Source of the DNA: Liquidambar formosana
Lineage: Eukaryota; Streptophyta; Magnoliopsida; Saxifragales; Altingiaceae
Reading direction: 5' to 3'
NCBI GenBank assembly: GCA_039720395.1
Contig: CM077829.1
Span: 20,806,685-20,870,684, forward strand
Length of the DNA: 64,000 nt
The position numbers were made by a program, and so were the translations under genes. Shown here piece by piece: positions 38,835 to 51,782 of the stretch. Under the pieces are notes generated by a model. It did no database searches, was not told the origin of the DNA, and saw only the letters and a list, made by a program, of their open reading frames with translations. Each line of letters starts with the position of its first letter. The stretch's first letter is position 1.

Positions 38835-39975
38835 GTATTGTAAGAGCTTAAATTTTCTGCTTGATATCTTTTAAACTTTATCGGAATTGCAATTTTAAAC
38901 TCCCTGATATCTTTTATACCTGTTTCATAATATGTAACTAGATATCTAAATAACTAAATTCATTTGATTATCAACTTGATGTAACGATACATGCATCTTT
39001 ATAGAATTTTAGACCTGTCTTGCACGGCTCAGAGGGATTGGAATTGTGAAATATCTGATTTTTTTCTTGAAAAACTTACAGTATACATTATATTGATTTA
39101 ATCATTTCACTCTAATAATGCTGTCATAACTATCCTCTTTGCAAATTTGTATGAACCCCAGAGCGCTGTCTGCTCACCTTTTTATGAATAAGGCTAGTTC
39201 CACCTTCATATTATAACCAGCAGCCTCTAGGAAACCCCTCTAGTAGGAAAATAGCTTGACCTTTTGCACCTGTATGCAGAATAGAGCTATATCTTGGCTC
39301 ATTAGTTCTTGCAATGCATCATTGCTTTCTTCATCTTTGTCTAAACTATAAAACCTCATAGCTTGATGAAACTGCTTATTCAACTGAGTAGCATCGATGA
39401 TCCACTTTTGATCACAATATGATGGTGCAAAATTTCAAATGCTAATCCTATCATTTAGTCATTCTTGAACATGGCCTCAATTTCTTGAACGTCCCACAAA
39501 AATTGAATTGTTTAATCATGTTTTGCTTATAATTTGGTTAACAAATCCTTTGTTCTGAATAGGGAACCTAAGGGAATGGAATCCATAATCTTTAATGACA
39601 CTAAAAAATTTGAGCAACATTATACGAATCCTAGCTTGGTCTTATAATATCAATGAAGCTGATGGATCCAAATTTCTTTTACTCGTGGTCCCATTCAAGA
39701 TGATGGATTTGTACCTTTAATGCTATGTAAAATACAATGGAGTGATCCAATCCCCATAGGACAACTAAACAGGCCCTGCTTCATTGTTTATATTATTAAG
39801 TTTTTAGCTGAAATCTCAATGTTAGTAATAAATGTTTCAAAGAAAATTGAGATACACGTCATAAAAACTAGAAGCCAAGAAAAAAAATATAATGGGAGAA
39901 CATAAGGAAAATATTTTCAAAAAATTAAATGCAAATTAAACCATAACACTATCAAAAATCATAACAAACCTCGTA
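38835..39975. other. AT-rich stretch without recognised features
   Basis: The first part may be captured ALDH intron. Beyond that I see no gene, no repeat unit and no transposon ends. Confidence 0.5.
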
Positions 39976-41270
39976 TGACATGTTATCAATATCTAGTCTC
40001 ATGTCTCTATGCCGATCAATATATATAAGCTAAAAATAGTATAAGCTAGGTATAAGCTATTAGTTAAGGCTTATAAGAGAGATGAGTTTGTGAGGCTTTC
40101 ATAGGATTTGTGGAGAAGTGAGGGAGAGAAGGGAACACCCGGGGAGCACAAAAACAAGGTATTGTTTCAAGTTTCAAGTTTGGAATAGACATTAGTGTAA
40201 AGTCCATGTTTTCAATGTTGTCATATTCTGTGCCAAAGTATGGTTGAGTTTTGGGTTGATTGAAATTTAGTGAAGCTGCAAAGTTGAGACAAAGCATGGA
40301 GTTCAAAGCTTCGACTCATAATTGGTCTTAGGAAAGGTAAGTGACTATAGAATCTTGGGTTTTAATGTTTAAAAATCATTTTAAATCTTTTTCAATATTT
40401 CTTTGTTTATAAAAATGGTTTTGGAAAAGATTTTTTAGCTTTTGAGGTTTTTCTGCCTAGGCGGATCGATCCATGGCCTAGGGGGATCGATCCGTGGTAT
40501 TTTAAAAATGCCAATTTTGCTTCTGCCTAGGGGGATCGATCCATGGCTTGGGTGGATCGATCCATGCTGCTCCAAAAATGTTGATTTTGCTTCTGTCAAT
40601 CCGGATCGATCCGGTATGAACTTGGATCGATCCGGGCTCGTAAAAAATAGTTTTTAAAGTTTTTAAAACTTAACTTTTTAACACCAAAACATGGTACAAC
40701 CACTTGGGGTTTCTTAGACTATATATATAGTCTTTTATCATTGAGAGGGTGAAGCAAGCCTCTCCGTATTAGGGTTTTCATTGTTCATCTTCTTAAAACC
40801 TTTCTATAGCACTTTAATCTATGTTCTCACTGATATGTTTTAGAGATTATCAAACCACACACCATTCACAACCTTAAGTGTTTGTGAGACCGTTGCGATG
40901 GTGATCGAGCTTGTGAGTTCATGATTGAAGAAATTGCTGTGAAAGAGGTTGGTTGCGACCAAAGTTGTGACGATAGAGATCGATCGTGTGTGATCGTGGG
41001 AGTGAAGACAACTGCATGAGTCCTTGTGTGGTCTGTAAGTGTGTCTTGTACTCGTTGATTTCATAGTGGATTTTCTTCAACTGGACGAGGTTCCGTAGTT
41101 TTTTTCATCTAGGGTTTTCTATGTAAAAATCTCTTGTGCCATTGTTAATTGCTTTTATGCTTGCTGTGTGATTGATTTATTTGTGGTAAAAGAGATTAAT
41201 TGACTTGAAATCAAAATTGTATAAGATTTATACATAATACTTATTCAACACCCCCCTTCTAGGTATTGTA
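39976..41270 (+). mobile_element. Possible LTR-type insertion inside the CACTA-like element
   Basis: It contains a TATATATA box at 40730-40737, and ends at 41250-41268 with ATTCAACACCCCCCTTCTAG, a C-run style found at the LTR/primer junction of some plant copia elements. The array of GGATCGATCC sites lies 100 bases before the TATA box. No primer site or target duplication was identified, so the borders are approximate. Confidence 0.4.
40463..40633. repeat. Three 70-bp repeats with paired GGATCGATCC palindromes
   Basis: GGATCGATCC occurs six times: 40463, 40484, 40533, 40554, 40603 and 40624. Within a pair the starts are 21 bp apart, and pairs repeat every 70 bp. The sequence between (aaaatgccaattttgcttctg) is also repeated. 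Confidence 0.95.
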
Positions 41271-42830
41271 GGCTTGGTAAAACCGGAATTTCAATTGGGC
41301 ATTTGGAAATGGGGATTGTTTCAAGGATCAGGAGTGGTGTCATATACTCTCTATCCTCTATATTTTGTCTATGGTTATACTGGTTTTTCTTGTTTTAAAT
41401 ATGCTTGCATCAACTGTTTCTGTGGAGGGTTCTATATTTTGTCTTACATTTTTTTATCTTTGGCAAATTGGTACATTAAAAAATGATATCGTGAAGCTTT
41501 TTTACAGTATTGAGAAATATGGTATGTCCTCTTTTTTTTAGGGGAAAAGAAATTCTGTGTATTTTGATATTCTTCTTCTATTCTATAACTTGTGGGTTTT
41601 TGTGCTCTTTTCTTTGTTATTGTAATTCACCTTTTGATCTGCTACTTAAACTTTTTAAGTCACTGAATTAGTTTTTTTTTTTTTTTTTTTTCCTTCTTAC
41701 TTGCATATGTATTTTAGAATTGCCATGCATTTAATAGATCATGAAGACATGAATGAAGCCCACTTTTGATAACTATGCCTAGCTAAGACCTTGTAATATA
41801 TTGATTAATCGTTTCCTTTTTACATAGGCCTGGAAAGTTATGATCATATTTCTAGTACCCTGAACCACATTATTGATAGTAGTAGAAGCTTCTTTCATTG
41901 TAGATGGGATGATGATCATTTAAGATGCTTTCTAGTTCCTAGTTTTATCACTTAATTGCTTTCCATGAACTTCTAATAGTTTTTTTTTGTTCTTCTTAAA
42001 TCCTAGTACACTTCTAAATCTTATAAAACCTAACTTATTCACAAAGGAAGAATTTAGCCAGGTTATGGGTTTCGAATAGCATTGACCTAACTAGACAATC
42101 TGTAGGATGTATGATTGGTGAAATAGAAAAAATAAAACAAAATTGGAGATATTTTTATTCTCCCAAGTTCAATAATAAATGGGTCTAGATCTGAATCTTA
42201 AATTGATAGCAGTTGCCATATGCAATTCATTGAGGAAATACCATTGTCTGAATATTTGATTCTCCTTTAGTTAGTCTCTCTCTCTCACTTTTTAATTTGC
42301 TTTGTTTCTTTGCAATGTTTTACAGGAGTAGATTGTTGCTAATTAGCTAGAATTTTTTGCATTTTGGATGTTTTAGTATCTTTGGAGTAAATGATTGCTA
42401 ATTAGTTGGAATTTTTGCATTTTGGATGCTTTTAGTATCTTTGTTGATTTACGTCAAAATTTGTAATGACATTTTGGAAGGTTGAAGCTTGAAACTTTAA
42501 TTTGTAATGACATTTTGGAAAAGGTTAAAGCTGGAAGCTTGAAGTTTTTAATATAGTGATATGGATGCTTTAATGTCTTTGTTGATTTATTTTCAATTTG
42601 TAATGACATTCTGGAAGGTTGAAGTTTGGTGCTTGAAGCTTTTAATATAGTGATATTTTGGATGGCTTTATTAGTTAAATGAATGTTTAAAGTTTGGGCT
42701 TTAATTAATTTGGATAAGTTTGGGACTGAGATATCATATTTTGGATGGTTTCATTACCTTAAATAGGGTACAGGTATAAGTCACCATAAAACGACAGATT
42801 TCTATTTTAAAAAAATATATATAAGTTATT
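41271..42830. other. AT-rich stretch; short repeats at 42340-42680
   Basis: No gene is recognised. At 42340-42680 phrases such as atttttgcattttggatg, tttagtatctttg and tttgtaatgacattttggaagg recur three or four times, forming a degenerate tandem array. Confidence 0.6.
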
Positions 42831-43609
42831 GCAACGGCAAAGTCGTTGCGATAAATAAAGTTTTTAATTAAAATAATTCTTTCTTGCAATCGGAAAGATT
42901 GTAGCAATAAGTTATTGCCACGGAAGATATATAGCAATACTTTATCGCAATGCCAAAGTTGTTGCGATAAATAATATTTTTAATTAAAATAATTCTTTTT
43001 TGCAACGGAAAAGGTTGTAGCAATAAGTTATTACCACGGGAAGCATTGTTGCAATAACATATTGCAACGCCAAAGTCGTTGCGATAAAGAATATTTTTAA
43101 TTAAAATAATTCTTTTTTGCAACGGGAAAGGTTGTAGTAATAAGTTATTGCCACAACAATAATTGTTGCAATACCTTATTGCAACGGCAAGGTTGTTGCG
43201 ATAAATAATATTTCTAATTAAAATAATTTTTTTCTGCAATGGGAAAGGTTGTAGTAATAAGTTATTGCCACGGTAAGAATTGTTGCAATACCTTATTGCA
43301 ATGCCAAAGTCGTTGCGATAAATAATATTTTTAATTAAAAATATTGTTATTTTTAGGTATATTGCCACAATAATATCGTTGCAATACTTTTTCGCAACGA
43401 AACATAAATTGATTGCAACAATAAAATCGTTGCATTAAATGGAGGTGTATTGCAACGAAATTAGTATTGCAACGATATTTGTTGTTGCAATAACCTATTA
43501 CCACGGAGGTTTTTGCAACGGCTCGCAACGGTAGTGTTGTCGTTGCAATAGGTATTTATTGCAACGACTTTGAGGTTATCGCAACGACTTTTACCGTTGC
43601 GATAGATGC
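42831..43609. repeat. Right subterminal repeats of the CACTA-like element (~117-bp units)
   Basis: GTTGCGATAAA marks five units near 42845, 42961, 43078, 43194 and 43311. Each holds TTTTTAATTAAAATAATTC, a GCAACGG block and TTATTGCCACGG. The last 250 bases are denser with GCAACG/CGTTGC words. A 166-codon minus-strand frame is a product of the 117-bp period being divisible by three. Confidence 0.85.
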
Positions 43610-43626
43610 TTTTTCCTGTAGTGAGT

Positions 43627-44390
43627 TCCCAAAATTAATCTAGCAACTCTTGCTCTATTAAAATTTTTAAAGGTAACTTATTATCTACTCAACTTTCTGC
43701 TTCGATTTAGATTACACTAGAATCCAAAAACCAAGAAGCAGAACTAACCAACAATTTAGTTTAGAGCATGAACCAAAACTTCAAAAGTTTGGTTCTTCCA
43801 GGAAGATTGATACTTTATCAAGTTCCCTTTACAATACCTTATGTTTACTACAAAATAATTATATTTCTTTATCTTTGACTTTTCAAGACTTGCTTTCTTC
43901 TATGCTTCCATTTTAAATCACATCTAGCTTCTCAAGCTATTCTATGTGATTAATCATTTTTCAAAAGAATGATTATTAATAAACAACCTTTGTTACATCC
44001 TAGTCTAGAAGAAATCCTTTATACGTACTATACTTTATAGTATTATTTTACTCACTATACAACCTTTGTATGTGATGTAGGACATCAAAGGCACTTGCAT
44101 TGACTAATTTTGCTTCTGAAGCTCATTAGTCATCAATACTATCATATAGCATGGCAACAAGATGCCAATTGCGCATAGTGTCTTTTTCTTCTTAGGATGT
44201 TTTATGGAGGGCCTTTAATAAAAGGCCTAATAGCATATAAACAATCTTTTGAAATTGAGAACAATTCTCAATTTCCTAAGTCAATCAAAGAAATCGGGTT
44301 TAGTCAAACTATCAATATCCTATATTAGGAAACAGGGGTTTTGAGGTGAGTAATTAGGTAATCTACATAAACAGAGAATTAGATTTCATT
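43627..44390 (-). pseudogene. Decayed copia gag of the minus-strand element
   Basis: On the minus strand, landmarks match the plus-strand gag in order: actcacctcaaaacc for the MAHLNP start, ttgattgacttaggaa for the DWLRN block, and gttcatgctctaaacta for the region after the zinc knuckle. Substitutions and stops are everywhere and the zinc knuckle itself is not readable. In contrast the leader just next to it is almost intact. Confidence 0.65.
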
Positions 44391-47300
44391 TTTATCCATA
44401 ATGATTGGGTCTTTAATCATATGGTACCTCCCACTATTTTATCAAATTCCATACACCCTCTAATGGAATTCGGGAATCTCATTCCTAATGGGGATTGGGG
44501 TCCCACTATGACCTAGAAGCCTCACATGTTAGTTTCTTGGCTTCTAACCCACAATAAGAAGACAACTCTTTGTCTATTGCTTCATAAGCAAGTTCCAATC
44601 GTTTTGCCTCTAGGGAATATACACCTCACATGTTAGTTTCTTGGAATACTTCCCTAGTTAAGTTAAACCCATCATTCACACAGGTATGTTTCGCCAAATA
44701 TATACCTCACATGTTAGTTTCTTGGTATATACCAGCTTAGGCACCCCATGATATCTACATATGTGATAGTTTCAAGTAATGTCTTTAATATGGGTAGCTC
44801 CTACATGTCTGCAGCCAGGTACCCACATTATGGGACGTTAGATGATCCTATAATGATGGAAGGCAATGAAGAATCCATTCCCTAATGTATTCTCCATTTC
44901 CAACTTAATATAAAAGAGAGGGGGTTTAAGGGTCCTCATCAAATTAACTAATCTAACATACATCTCATGCATTTAAATAAGAAATATAACAACATTATAT
45001 ATATGTAATCCACTTATCGATATTAGTCCCTATAAGGTGACATATAACGATCTTTGGATTTGGAGCTATATCTATTAATCTCATTAAAAGCTCCCACTAT
45101 GATGATTATGGACTTTAAGAGGATTCAATCCAAGCCAATGAATTGAATCCAAGGTCTAAGGTGGTGTAGGTGATCGTAAAACATTCATTTGAAACATAGC
45201 ATGCTCTCTTGAAAATCTTCTCCAAGCTTTCAAGTCCTTCAATCTACTCCCTTGGCTTGATGGTCTCCACCATTGGCTTGTTGGGCTCTATCATGCTCCT
45301 TTGGGTCCACCATGCTCCTTAGCGCGCTCTCGATTACATAACATTTACATAATTTAAAGAAAGGGATACATAAGGGGAATGTGGGGTACATAAGAGAATG
45401 ATAGAGAGAGAGGGAGAGGGAAGGTGGCATGCAAGCCCCAAATAAATTACATCACCTTAATAAAATTACAACTCTTGTAAATAATAACATCCCATTCATA
45501 AGACGGCCAATCACAATTGGTTTAAAGGGTATAGTCCATAACCATCATCCAAACACATACATACAATCTCATTGCATAATGTAAAGAAAAACTGTAAGCA
45601 TTAAAACATATGGGCATTATGGTAATTCTCTTGAATGATTTACATTAATCTTATTAATGCATCCTAATCTTATTAGGTTTTAACAAAAATATCCAGAATT
45701 AAATAAAGTCTTAACATTTAAGACATTACAGTTTCAATCAATCAAATCAATTGAGACATTTAAAGTCCCCTAATTAAACTCTAATATCAAATATTAGGAT
45801 CTTTTTAATTAAACAAAACAATTTTATTTAATTAAAATTTCCAGATTTTTATTTATTCTTAAATTGTGTTTTAAACCATTTAAAACAATATAAAATTAAT
45901 CACCATTAATTAAATAATCAATTTTGGAATTAAATAAAATCATTTTATTAATTAATTAGTGCATTAGGGTTTCCTAAAACCCTAAACCCTAAATGCATTC
46001 ACTCTAAACCCTAAGTGTAACCCTAATGCATTAAATGCCTTATGATTGGTCAATTAATGACCAATCATTTAAACCCTAGGTTTATTCGGTATTAATGATT
46101 AGGATTAGGGTTTAATTAATGCCACCTAGGATATTAATTACTCCTAATTAATATGCACTAATTAGGGTTTCTAAAACCCTAAACCTTAAACCTATTAAAT
46201 GCCAATGATTAATTACTAAACCATTAATGATCATGATTGGTCATTAATGACCAATCATTTAACCCTAGGTTAGACACATTAATTACTAGGTTTAGTTATT
46301 AATTAATGCATTAATAGAATTAGGGTTTAATTAATATGAATTAGGGTTTTCTAAACCCTAAACCCTAGACATCATAAATGCCATTAATAATACCCTAATG
46401 ATTAATAACCATGATTGGTCAATTAATGACCAATCATTAAACACTTTAATTAAGGTAATTAATAGCCAAATTAGGGTTTTTAATTAATGCAATTAATGAA
46501 TTAGGGTTTCATCATTAAAGGGAATTAGGGTTTCCTAAGAAACCCTAAGGCTGCCGCCACCTATAGTGGGCTGCCATGGCTAGGCAAGGCTGCCATGGCT
46601 TGGCCAGGCCATGGGAGGCCATGGCCAGCAAAGGGGAACTCAAAACAGGGTGTGGGCCAAGCCCATGGACACGTGTGGAGTGGCCAAGAGGGCTGTCTTA
46701 TTCAAAGAACATTAGGGTTTCCTGAACCCAGTGCTGGCACCACCATTGTTGCAGACCTTGAAGGTCACAATAGCTTCTAAATCCTTATCAATTCGACTCC
46801 TCCATTGAAACCAGCTTTTGTATCATGTCCCTACATGAAATACTAAGCTAATAGAAGAGGTTTGGATGATCAAATCATCACCAATTGTTCTAAACAATTA
46901 AAACAACAGTAGGCTGCCCAGAATTTGACAGCACACTGTCCATGGTCAGAAATTGATTTAAAACCCAGCAAGATGAATGAATTAGGCTACCAAACGAATT
47001 TTCCCAGTATCCTACATGTCTTAGGAAACTAATGCAATTGGTTTCATGCAATTTGGAGTTCCCTAACTCAAGTTCTAATCAAAACTCCATTGATGACTTT
47101 TCTGCAGAGAAAATCTGCTATGCTGTTCATGAAAAATTTTCAAACTTTTTGAATCTTTTTCTATCAAAACCTTTTTGAAACTTAAAGAAAATCATATACA
47201 CATGATATATAATGATCCTACAATGATCTTCCATCATAAATACAGCAGCTTAAATTATCATAATAGTAGCAAGAACCCTAGGGTTCTAAAACCCAGATTC

Positions 47301-47908
47301 AAACATGGTGGTCTTCTCCTTCTTCCTTCTGTTCTAGACTCATAATCCAATTATGATGCATCCGAATGCTTGGGAACCCTTTCCTACCATGTCTAGAACA
47401 TAACCCAAGTGGTGGCAACCATTGCCATGCCTTTGATCTCCATCAAAAACTCACAATTGTGGCTGTTACATCATTCCCGAGCAAAACTGTCTTCCCTGAC
47501 AGCCTGTAGTAAAAAATTCATAACTTTCACTACAAAACTCGGATTGACGAACCGTTTGTTGGGTTGTAAAGCTGATTCGAAGAGCTTTCTAACCATATAT
47601 GGCTCGAAAATTTTGGAGATGAACTCTGATTTCGGCATGCAAAACAAGATGACGGTTTTTCATGGCTACCATGAAAACTGTTCATCATCTTCTCCAAACT
47701 CAATCCCCATTCAACTTTTGAATAACCAGCAGCCCTAAAACTATTTTAGAAGAGGAGTAGAAGGAGAATTAACCTAGGGTTCATAAACCCTAGGTTTGGC
47801 CATGAGAGGGAAACCATTCTAATGCATGAATATAAATTCCAGATTTATTAACCAATCAATTTACCATGAATTACAGCCCATATGCAGTTTGTATTAGGCA
47901 TAACCATG
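44391..47908 (-). other. Long untranslated copia leader, minus strand
   Basis: High-identity inverted copy of 18314-21830. It keeps the three CCTCACATGTTAGTTTCTT motifs (44520, 44624, 44705), the aaaccctaa/GATTGGTCA region at 45960-46450 and the ccatggc-rich segment at 46570-46690. The abrupt change from high to low identity at about 44390 coincides with the start of gag. Confidence 0.8.
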
Positions 47909-47920
47909 GCTCTGATACCA
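47909..47920 (-). promoter_or_regulatory. Copia primer-binding site (tRNA-Met), minus strand
   Basis: GCTCTGATACCA, reverse complement of TGGTATCAGAGC, one base from the LTR end at 47922. Confidence 0.95.
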
Positions 47921-47921
47921 C

Positions 47922-48878
47922 TGTTGGGAATCTAACTAGGGAGGAAAAATACAAAGGCGGAATTTAAAATTTTTCCTACGATTCCCAAACCCATGAATCT
48001 TAATTATGCTTAATACAAAAACCATAAACCTAACTACCAAGAGAGTTAGGGTACTTACAGTTGAACAAGTCTTCTCCTTTATGCTCCAAGCTTTGTCTTC
48101 TGATTGAGCAGTCCAAGTGCACTGCCTCCAACAGTATCCATACCTAGCTTGAGCAAGTTGTCCTTTCCTTCTTCTTCCTTAGGGTTGCTAGAGGTGGAGA
48201 AGAGGGAGAGAGAGAGAGAGAGGTGAAATTTTCGGCCAGCACTTGGGAGCCTCCAAGAGTGCATCAAGTGATGATGTCATCACATCATAAAAGGCTTTAA
48301 ATAGCCTCCAACTAGGGCCGGCCAAGGGGGGTCTCCAAACCCTAATCTAATTTGTGTAATTACTCTTAATTACACAATTAGCCCACTAGTTTGCATCAAA
48401 TACAAATTAGCCCCTTAAAGAACTTTTCTTTAATCACTTATACCCTTTCTCTCATAGACAATCAAGCTCTCTTAGCATGATCAGTGTGTGACCCATTGGG
48501 TTCACATCATCAAGTAGTAGGAACAGCACAAGTTGTGCACAATGGAACACTTTCCATTAAGGGTCTAATTGAAACTCCTTTCAATTCCCTAATTGAATAT
48601 AACTCATTTATATCAATTAGGGCTTCTACTAACCATGAGTAACACCTAGCATATGGCTCATGGTGTGGTCCTTAATGAGGTGAATAGTCATTTACAAAGA
48701 ACCCTTCTGTTATAGTTTACAGGTTACAATTCCATCTTTCCATCAACACAATGTCTCCAATTGAACTAATAGGACATGGAAGTCTGTCAAGTCCCTAGTT
48801 CAATTACTTTATACTCATTCATTAATATCAACTCAATGATGAACTTATGGAAACTCCTTTCCATATTCATTCTACCAT
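47922..48878 (-). repeat. Copia 5' LTR, family A, truncated, minus strand
   Basis: Plus-strand start TGTTGGGAATCTAACTAGGG is the reverse of the family A end. It follows the family A LTR until TCTACCAT at 48878, where homology stops; about 700 bp (the LTR start) is missing. It is closer to the 5' LTR ending at 18300 than to its own partner at 26871. Confidence 0.85.
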
Positions 48879-48934
48879 TCCCATACTACACCAGTTGCAC
48901 CAGTGAATAATATAAGGGGAAACTATTCAAACAA

Positions 48935-49131
48935 ATGCTATCAAAGTAATCACAAAACATGAGAAAGATCGCATCCTTCTTATATTCAAGCTATCAAGGT
49001 AATCACAAAACACGAGAAAGATCACATCCTTCTCATATTAAAACTATCAAGGCAATCACAAAACATGAGAAAGATCGCATCTTCTTCAAGGCAACCACAT
49101 AACATAAGAAAGATCGCATCTTTCTCTCATC
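48935..49131 (+). repeat. 53-bp minisatellite, left part
   Basis: Units start at CTATCAA (48938, 48991, 49044) with the common core acaaaacatgagaaagatcgcatcc. The array continues at 58906 on the far side of the gypsy element, which inserted into it. 48879-48934 shows no feature. Confidence 0.85.
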
Positions 49132-49136
49132 ACATT

Positions 49137-50724
49137 TGTAGACACCCCATTTTGTACCGGTTGTCATCTTAAGTCCCGTAGCCTCGATGATGAGTTTAGT
49201 GTGGTTATTTACGGATTATCCTTTGAGAATTAGTGCGAATCACAGCATGAGATTTTGATTAAAATGAAAGGAAAATTATTTTATTAAATTAATCATTTTT
49301 ATCATGCCACTAACACGTGTACGTATGTGATAAGTGTGTGCACGCACATACGGTACATGTGCATGCGTGTTAGCGGTCAGTCTCCCAATTTTTAAAAAAG
49401 ACAATTTCCCTTTCCTATTCAGATTAGAAGTCTTTTATCATTATAAAATACCTGTTGATTATTCTCCAAAGAAACCTAGTCTAGCAAGGAAAGGGAAACT
49501 CCAGATTTCAGCTATAAATACTCACTTAATGCCTTAGAAAGGAGAGGAGGAGAATAGGGTTTTCAGAGAGTGAAATTCGTCATAATTTAGCAGCAGTTTT
49601 TCTGAAACCAGCAATCGTATTTTAATCATAACGTCTTCATCTGAAGTCAGAATTCGATGAAATTGGTCTTCTTAGAAAGATAATTCAATCCTCTACAACT
49701 TTGCATTTCACGAGTTTTGTCCAATTCTAACGTTTTCATACCCAAAAACGCGATTGAACTTTCTGCTGTTGCAAAGTGACGAAAATCACTTTTCTTTTCT
49801 CCTGTTCTCTTTTGTTTTCTATTTCTTTTCAAAGTTGAGTGAGTTTTGATCTCGTTGTTGTGATTACACTTTGAAGAAGAGGAGGATTCGTGTTGATTTG
49901 ATTCAATCCAAAGACCTGAGGGGCCACGAACAAGCATAAAGTCAGTAAATTTAGTTTAACTTAGCTTTTGATTCTAGTTCTTCTTTTATTTTATTTTATT
50001 TTATTTTATTTTTGTCTAAAGCATGATTAGCATGATTTAGGTTTAGTTTTCATATTTGTATTTATTTCTGTATTTTATTTATTTTGGAATGCATCATGTA
50101 GTGGATTCTCCATAAGGAGAAACTAGGGTTTTATTATGTGGTAATTTGTTAGTACGTAGGTTTGTTGTATGATAGTCTGTGGAATTCACGTATATACCTT
50201 CTCATGGTATATAGGTGAGGTTTGGAGATATGACATAAATCGCCAACGGGTGCGTACGCAACGATTGTATTGCGTACGCAGCATATAATATGCGCACGCA
50301 GTAACTAATACTGCGTACGCACATAAAGCATTGGCCGACAGTTTCTTTCTTTATTGTAGTTATTCTGATAGTTGGTTAATTCGTATTTTATTTCTTTATG
50401 TTTATTTCGTGCCTTTATCTATATCATATCATCATGATTTGCGTGCTGCTGTGGTTGAATGAATAGGGTCAATTTTGATTAGACAGTAAATTAATTAAAG
50501 CCATTAATCATGTGTGGGGGCCAGTTTCGACCGGGCGTGGCTGGGTGCCTAACACCTTCCCAGCTGCGTACCCTAGCTCCGAACCCGAATCTCTGGTTAT
50601 GACGAGCTACACCCTGCTAGGGTTCACTCGTTCCCATTATTGGGTGGCGACTCCTCTCCGTGTTAGTCCTTTGAGGCTAATGCGTATTCTCGAGCTATGT
50701 GGTATTTAGGGCGTGGCGCTCACA
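49137..50724 (+). repeat. Gypsy 5' LTR (1588 bp)
   Basis: TGTAGACACCCC to GCGCTCACA. TATAAATA at 49513-49520 is the likely promoter. Four 10-bp palindrome sites lie at 50251, 50271, 50291 (one base changed, TGCGCACGCA) and 50312. Confidence 0.95.
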
Positions 50725-50725
50725 G

Positions 50726-50743
50726 TGGCGACTCCACTGGGGA
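50726..50743 (+). promoter_or_regulatory. Gypsy primer-binding site
   Basis: TGGCGACTCCACTGGGGA, one base after the 5' LTR. Position and the initial TGG identify it as the tRNA primer site. tRNA-Arg is used by Tat/Ogre elements with similar sites, but I could not confirm the tRNA here. Confidence 0.85.
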
Positions 50744-51782
50744 TAGAGAGCTAGATTCCGTATAGTGATTTATGGCTTTACTTAATTTAAATTGTTTAAT
50801 TAGAAAAGACCAAAATTGCACACACGCGCACTACCACCCCTTACCCTCGATGACAGTCTGATGAAAGGTACCGGGTCCCATTCGGGCCTATGGTTACTGG
50901 AAGTTGGCATCATCAACCCACAGCCTGTGCCACTAGCCTATAATAAGCTTGTGAGTACGCTAACGGGCCACTCTTTGAGTGCCCTAGCTTGGGTGACCCT
51001 TGAAGGAGAAGTACCCCATTGACCAACACCACTAGTTACCCCACCAACCTTTGCATAATCCTTGCTTGAATGTGTGCCATGTCATGTTGCATTCATATTA
51101 GGAATTCATCGCGGGCTTGGGACGAGGCCCCCATTATCTATTAGCTATCTCAAGTTGAGCCCAATTGAGGGAAGTTGTGTGATATTGTTATTGGACTTGG
51201 ACTTGTGTAAAATAATAAGAAAAAATACATGGGTCCATGATTCAAAAGAGAGTGAGGTGTGTGCATATTGGGCCGACTTGAGATAATTAATGGACTATGT
51301 GGGTTTAGCACTAGGATAACCGTGTTGGCAATCAAATCCAAAATCCAGCTAAGAATCAAGTCCAAAGCAAGTTATATCCGAACTTAAGCCCGAAAGAGTG
51401 GAGAATTATTTGTAATTGGGCTTGAACAAAAAAAAAAAAAAAAAGAAAAAAAAAGAATGAATGTCAGGTTCGGGCCCAACTTGTTGAGAGGTGAGAGACA
51501 TTTCTGTATTGGGCTTAAGTTAGTGAAATAACAGGCTTTGTGTCCACTTATTATACCTTGGGCATTTGGAAGATATAGTAAACATGGCAAAACCCAAGGT
51601 ATAGTGAGTAGTAATTGGGTAAATGGAACAAGGTTATTTATTCAAACAAGGGACGTGGACTTAATAGGTGGCACATGGCTAAATGTAGTGAAAGGATTGG
51701 TCGACCGCAGAAAAGTGTGCCAGGTTGTGCTTGGATCCGATCACCTACATCCAATCAACTAAGGAAGGTAGAACCAGAATCA
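50744..51782 (+). other. Gypsy 5' untranslated region
   Basis: No conserved protein. An A-rich run lies at 51427-51455. A frame open from 51615 could extend gag by 56 residues, but that extension has no gag-like features. Confidence 0.7.

Noticed and set aside
42868..43368. 166-codon minus-strand frame in the right subterminal region
   Set aside because: It follows the ~117-bp subterminal repeat unit and would be a repetitive Asn/Tyr/Ile-rich product; no transposase motif.
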